From Sanguinoderma infundibulare (taxonomy: Eukaryota > Basidiomycota > Agaricomycetes > Polyporales > Polyporaceae), in contig JAVLRN010000011.1 in assembly GCA_032821775.1 (NCBI GenBank), positions 1 through 64,000 on the forward strand: 64,000 nucleotides of DNA, in the 5' to 3' direction. The notes under the pieces are model-generated. The model did not search any database and was not told the DNA's origin. It saw nothing but the letters and a program-made list of their open reading frames with translations. The translations under genes and the position numbers were made by a program. Positions 59,979 through 64,000 of this stretch are shown here, in pieces; position 1 is the first letter of the stretch; each line of letters begins with the position of its first letter.

Positions 59979-60968
59979 TCACTGCGCGTTCCTCAGGTTA
60001 CCGAAGCGGGCCTTGTACATCTCCGTGACGTACTCCTGAAAGGACGTCGTTGTCAGCACCAAGGCTCTCAACCGCATCACCCTCGCCCGTACCTCGTTAA
60101 AGAAGGTTCCGAAGCTCTGCCGCGCTAGCGCGTCGTTGACGTACTTCCCGAACCGCGCGAACCTCCCCTCCCCGCTCGTCAGCGCCTCCAGCACCTTCTT
60201 CCCCTCGCCCTCCGGGTACGCCCCGAACTCGTTGAGCAGCGCGACGCGCGCGTGCCCGAGGAACGGCGTGATCGCGATGTCCGCCGCCGAGTACACCCCC
60301 ACCGCGTACCCGTCCTCGGCCGGGAGGAGCGCCTGGATGTGCTCGACGGCCTTGTACAGGTCCTCGAGCGGCGCTTTGCCGTGGAGATACGCGTCCCAGG
60401 CGGGCATGAACGTTGTGGTGACGGCGTGGATGAAGAAGCGGGCCTGGGCGCGCTTGGCGGCGTCCGCGGGGAGGAGGTTCCATTGCGGGTAGAGATCGGC
60501 GATGAACTCGACGATGATGAGCGACTCGGCGAGCCTGAACAACTCGGGAGGCGGGTCTAACAGCTGCGCATACGTGCCGCCGTGGGTGATCGCGGGAGTC
60601 TGGGGGATGGAAGGGGGCCGTCATGTTCTGGGCGTAGGACGCGCATGCGGCGTGTGCGAAAGAGGGAGTGCGCACCTGGCCAGCTGGGTTCACCTTGGAT
60701 GTGAACCACTCGGGCTTGTTCTCGAGGTCGATCTCTTGACTGAAATACGTCAGCTTCGCTTCATACATAGCCATCAACACCTTTCGAAAATTGAGGTTGG
60801 TACTCTACTCAGCTGCCAGAAGCCCCAGAAGCCGATATCTGCGCTCACCCTGTGCGAGTATGGACAGCCCTATCATATCGCAGTCGTGATGGTATGAACG
60901 TTAGTGGTGTCGTGGGGTGGGCGAAGTTAGGGACGTACCTTTGAGTGATACAGGCTGATTCTCGGCAT
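59979..60968 (-). CDS. Omega-like glutathione S-transferase, intact copy
   Basis: Five exons on the minus strand (60939-60968, 60849-60869, 60676-60780, 60093-60599, 59979-60035) encode 239 aa. The thioredoxin-like domain starts MPRISLYHSKGCPYSHRV, with a Cys where omega/GTO-type GSTs have their catalytic residue, then NPAGQTPAITHGG supplying the cis-Pro (TPAI). The helical domain includes ESLIIVEFIADLYP and YAVGVYSAADIAITPFLG. Such enzymes carry out glutathione-dependent thiol transfer or deglutathionylation and are expanded in wood-decay fungi; the substrate is unknown. Exon 2 is only 21 bp but carries the active-site motif. A TATA box lies 60 bp upstream. This is the only complete GST of three in the window. 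Confidence 0.92.
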
Positions 60969-61027
60969 GGTGAGTGCGTGTGTATGTCGACGGTATCGCT
61001 AACGGGCAGCCTCTGTGAACATCGGGG

Positions 61028-61035
61028 TTTATATA
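61028..61035 (-). promoter_or_regulatory. TATA box of the intact GST gene
   Basis: TATATAAA on the minus strand, 60 bp upstream of the GST start codon, at the same spacing as in the left-arm copy. Confidence 0.65.
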
Positions 61036-62220
61036 GCGAGGAGGGAGAGCAAGATTTGACGTGGTGAGCACGGTACACACATCACCAGACTGCTCAGCTC
61101 AGATAAAGTTTAGTGCTCAAGGTACGCTTGGACTCGAGTAGATTGCTCCCTGCCTTGCGGATGGTTGGCTCGTTTTTGTTCCTTGTGAACCCGCCGCCGC
61201 CGACTATGATTAATGTCGTTGAACCCCCAACACGGCGGGCAAGGCCTCTGTTTATAATCCATCTCTTCTCTCCTCGATGGCAGGGCTGAAGCGCCTCTTG
61301 TGTCGATTGTCCACTGGTCACCTAGTCGAGGATTGACGTTAGTCAGTATTACATACTGCGTGTGTCCTGTATCCGCAATGGATCCGGTCTTGATCTGAAC
61401 CTTGAACCTTGATATGCATCTGGTAACATACCACGTCGCGCTTAGCGATATCATCGAATTAGAAGCCTTGAAGACAACGCACCGCGACTTTTTCGTGACT
61501 GTTCCAAGCACTGAGCGGCCCCATCACGGAGTCCACGTTGCGTTTCCGTCCCCAGAACAGTCACCGATGGCATGTCTGTAATGCATTGCACGTTCCCTAC
61601 CTCCGCCTAACCTCTTGCCCAACGCTCGTGAATGCCTGACAGGATCGTTCCCTCCTCATACGCATATCCGGTCAATCTAGCCCAAGATAGTGCTGCACGT
61701 CAGGGAAGTCTACGTCGAAATCACCTCGAGGCCAACTCGGATTCAAAGCAAATGTCGATCTTCGATGTGTCTCGACCGATCCACGTCAAGTGTACACTCG
61801 ATGCGCGGGGTTCTGGCCCCGGCATCGAAATGCATCGAAACTGTAATCGGCCACGAATGGGGAGGAACTCGTGTGTGGTGGGCGTGATCCCCATGGATCG
61901 CGAGCGCTGTAGTTCGGGTTTGCGATGTAGGAAGGGCCCTAAACGTTAAAAATTAAACATTAAACGATTGACTGACGTACCGCTTGGGTGCGATTTGGCA
62001 GATCGAGGAGACGACGGCCCGAGGGAGCCAAGGTTCACGCCGTCCAAGCCTGCGTCCCACTATTGGTCGTCGAATAGAACGGCAACGAATTTGCAACTTG
62101 AAGAATTGATGGTCCCCTTTCAACTAGTACTGTACAGAAAGTCCGAACGGTCATTCGCGCGCACCACGGACCTACCACCTCGCTTCGAGCTCCACAGGGA
62201 CACACGGCCTGGTCGCGTTG

Positions 62221-63012
62221 CTGGAGAAGGGCACGCTGATCCCTGAAGAGTATGTTGTGGACATTCGTTTTGTCGAGGATACGGGAATTGACCCCGACTG
62301 AGTCGAGTTGCTATGCGCGGATTGCATGTACCTCGAGAACGACAGACCAATCGGGAAATATATCCGTGCTTTGCAGCTGTGGGGCGAGGATGTGGTACGT
62401 TCGTTCTTGTCCTGGAGACTCGGAAAGATGTCAAAGGATTCCCGGCGGATAGAGAGCGTCCTGCGCCGCACTGACATGTTACCGCACCACCTTACTGCAC
62501 CGTTGCAGGACAGATTGCGTTCCGCGATAGTGTCTAAAGGCGAAGAAACGTCGGAGAGGACGAAGAGCGCTGCGAGGTCCAGGATCGCGTTCTCAAAGCA
62601 GCCGGGACGCACGTGTCATTTCGATGCTCGTTTTGGGCGACGGCGAACTTGCGCAAGTTGAAGGAAGATGCTGTCCGGAAGCTTTATGACGTTGTCGAGG
62701 ATCGAAGTGCGGCCTAGAAGAAGATCAACAAGGTCAGAGTGCGGAAATCCTGGGCTGTCTCGCGCATTCAACATCTTCGAGCGCTCATATGACGCCGAGG
62801 TCGTTTCCAACCTCGCACTGCAGGATGACTTGCACCCGACACGAAACGGCGGGCGCGAACGTTGCGGTACGCACACCAAGTGCATATGTGGGGGCAGGAA
62901 AGCAAGGAATGAGCAGACAAAGCTACAGAGGATACTATACACACACGATGAAAACGTCCAGTCCACGCACACCTGTCGAAGCCCTTTCCTCAGCCCAGCC
63001 TCAGCCTGCCTG
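62221..63012. other. Junction sequence past the right arm, coding-like remnants
   Basis: Directly beyond the P450 tail, plus-strand sequence reads LEKGTLIPEEYVVDIRFVED, then TGIDPD and a stop, and after another break CMYLENDRPIGKYIRALQLW. Later NLRKLKEDAVRKLYDVVEDR appears in another frame. These look like exons of a decayed gene, unrelated to P450, that was cut by the duplication. I do not recognise the family. Confidence 0.4.
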
Positions 63013-63756
63013 TCAGTCGCCCGCACCCGCATCCGTAGTGCGCGAGTTGCCCGGTGTGGCCTGATGCTGCGCAAAGTCGAAAGAATCATCGTCAGGAACC
63101 TCTCCTCCTTTCCCAGTCCTCGCAACGCAAGCGCCCGACGCGATAGACACGGTACATATGTAGGAGGAACGCTTGAAGGAAGAAGGAAGGGGCGAGCGAG
63201 ACACGGACCTGCCTGAGCTTGGCCAGGTGGATCTTGAGCGTTTCGGCGTAGTTCTCGAAGCCGAGGGTGACCATGGCGTAGAGGATGTCCTCGCCGCCGA
63301 TCGTCTTGCGCTTCTCCATCTGGCACTTCTCGGACGCCTCGGAGGTGATGAAGGAGATGAACTCGGACACGCACTCCTGCACGCACTCCTTCGCCTCCTT
63401 GGAGATCTTGGCCGTCAGCGGGACGGAGCCCTTCATGATGCGCGAGACGTTTGCGATCTGCCCGTCATGGGGTCGACCATGGAGCAAGGAACGGAGAGAA
63501 TCGCACAGGGACGGGGCGGGGGCGGAGACGGACGCGAGGTGAGCGGGGAGGCGGAGAAAGAGGGTGGGAGAGGACGCACTGGGAGGAAGCGGTCCTGCTC
63601 GCGGTACTCTCCGACCTCCTGCTCCGTGATGGGTGGGGGCTCCGGGGCATCCGGTGCGGGCTGGGGGACGATGCCCGAGCCGTCGTCTTGAGCGGCCGGG
63701 GCGATGGTCTGCGGGGCGATGTTCTGAGGAGGGGGCGGGGGTGCAAACTCAGCCAT
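63013..63756 (-). CDS. HAP3: CCAAT-binding factor subunit B (NF-YB/HAP3)
   Basis: Three exons on the minus strand (63580-63756, 63209-63457, 63013-63066) give 159 aa. A proline-rich N-terminus ([12 protein letters not shown]) leads to the histone-fold core: [50 protein letters not shown] and [14 protein letters not shown], then [19 protein letters not shown]. These match the H2B-like NF-YB/Hap3 domain, which dimerises with NF-YC/Hap5 and binds CCAAT with NF-YA/Hap2 in the nucleus. The third exon ([17 protein letters not shown]) was chosen because its acceptor keeps frame and gives a short Gly/Ala tail; the C-terminus is the least certain part. Confidence 0.95.
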
Positions 63757-64000
63757 GATGGCAGTGGCACTGGCAGCAGGGGGTGCCTAGGCCTGCTTTT
63801 GGTGCGACTCGCTCTCGCCTGTAGAGCGTTGAGGAGGACAGAGCGTGACAGAGTGCGGCGAGTACAGCCGCGGGCGGAGAGCAACAAGCTGAGCTCGCAC
63901 TGCGCGACAACACCGTTCAAGCCACGTGATATGACGTTGTGCCCTTGTCCCTCGAGCCGAATCCTCGCTTCCGCCTTCGTAGCGGCCTATGGGGCTACAT
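63757..64000. other. HAP3 upstream region
   Basis: The remaining ~240 bp hold the presumed HAP3 promoter and 5' leader. No other feature is supported before the window ends. Confidence 0.6.

Larger units (their letters stand above)
56825..62220 (-). repeat. Right arm of the large inverted duplication
   Basis: About 5.4 kb, matching 10351-15560 in reverse complement, with the same gene order (P450 tail, GST, membrane protein, spacer). Length differs by roughly 190 bp through indels, mostly in the spacers. Gene copies here are intact except the P450, of which only the last ~16 codons are included. Confidence 0.93.

Overview
This window is one end of a fungal chromosome. It opens with about 137 bases of CCCTAA telomere repeats and then reads through subtelomeric sequence into a gene-rich interior. 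Many short spliceosomal introns (about 47-80 bp, mostly GT-AG), high GC, and the gene content point to an agaricomycete basidiomycete, probably wood-decay-like: a GT69 CMT1/CAP59-type mannosyltransferase, an omega-like GST, a multi-exon P450, a large G-alpha with an insert, and an expanded-type seven-helix membrane protein. No species was identified.

Layout. 1-2.2 kb: telomere, a 25-bp minisatellite with a palindromic core, and a broken GST piece. 2.6-10.4 kb: SDR oxidoreductase, mitochondrial cytochrome b assembly factor CBP3, GT69 mannosyltransferase, cytochrome P450. 10.35-15.56 kb: left arm of a large inverted duplication (damaged GST and damaged membrane protein). 15.5-18.5 kb: degenerate sequence with a broken Mis12/MTW1 kinetochore gene. 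18.7-31.2 kb: thymidylate synthase and separase, divergent from a 153-bp promoter with two MCB boxes, then a G-alpha subunit. 31.2-34.9 kb: gene-poor, with a decayed phosphotransferase (APH-type) gene. 35-43.7 kb: GOLPH3/Vps74, an F-box protein and a hypothetical protein. 45.6-47.5 kb: chitin synthase export chaperone CHS7. 51.8-54.4 kb: a small basic protein, an intron-containing tRNA-Pro and a mitochondrial-type SDR. 56.8-62.2 kb: right arm of the inverted duplication, with intact GST and intact membrane protein. 63.0-63.8 kb: CCAAT-binding factor subunit HAP3/NF-YB.

How it fits together. Housekeeping and cell-cycle genes (separase, TS, GOLPH3, CHS7, HAP3) are interleaved with subtelomere-style duplicated and decaying sequence. 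The two ~5.2-5.4 kb arms face each other across ~41 kb. The right copies of the GST and membrane protein are intact and the left copies carry inactivating changes, while the adjacent P450 is whole only on the left. A Mis12-like gene is split, its 5' part beside the left arm and its 3' part beside the right arm. A ~526-bp element with 47-bp terminal inverted repeats carrying an F-box gene fragment sits in an outsized separase intron.

Exon models were built by hand from splice signals, reading frame and family knowledge. No database search was run.
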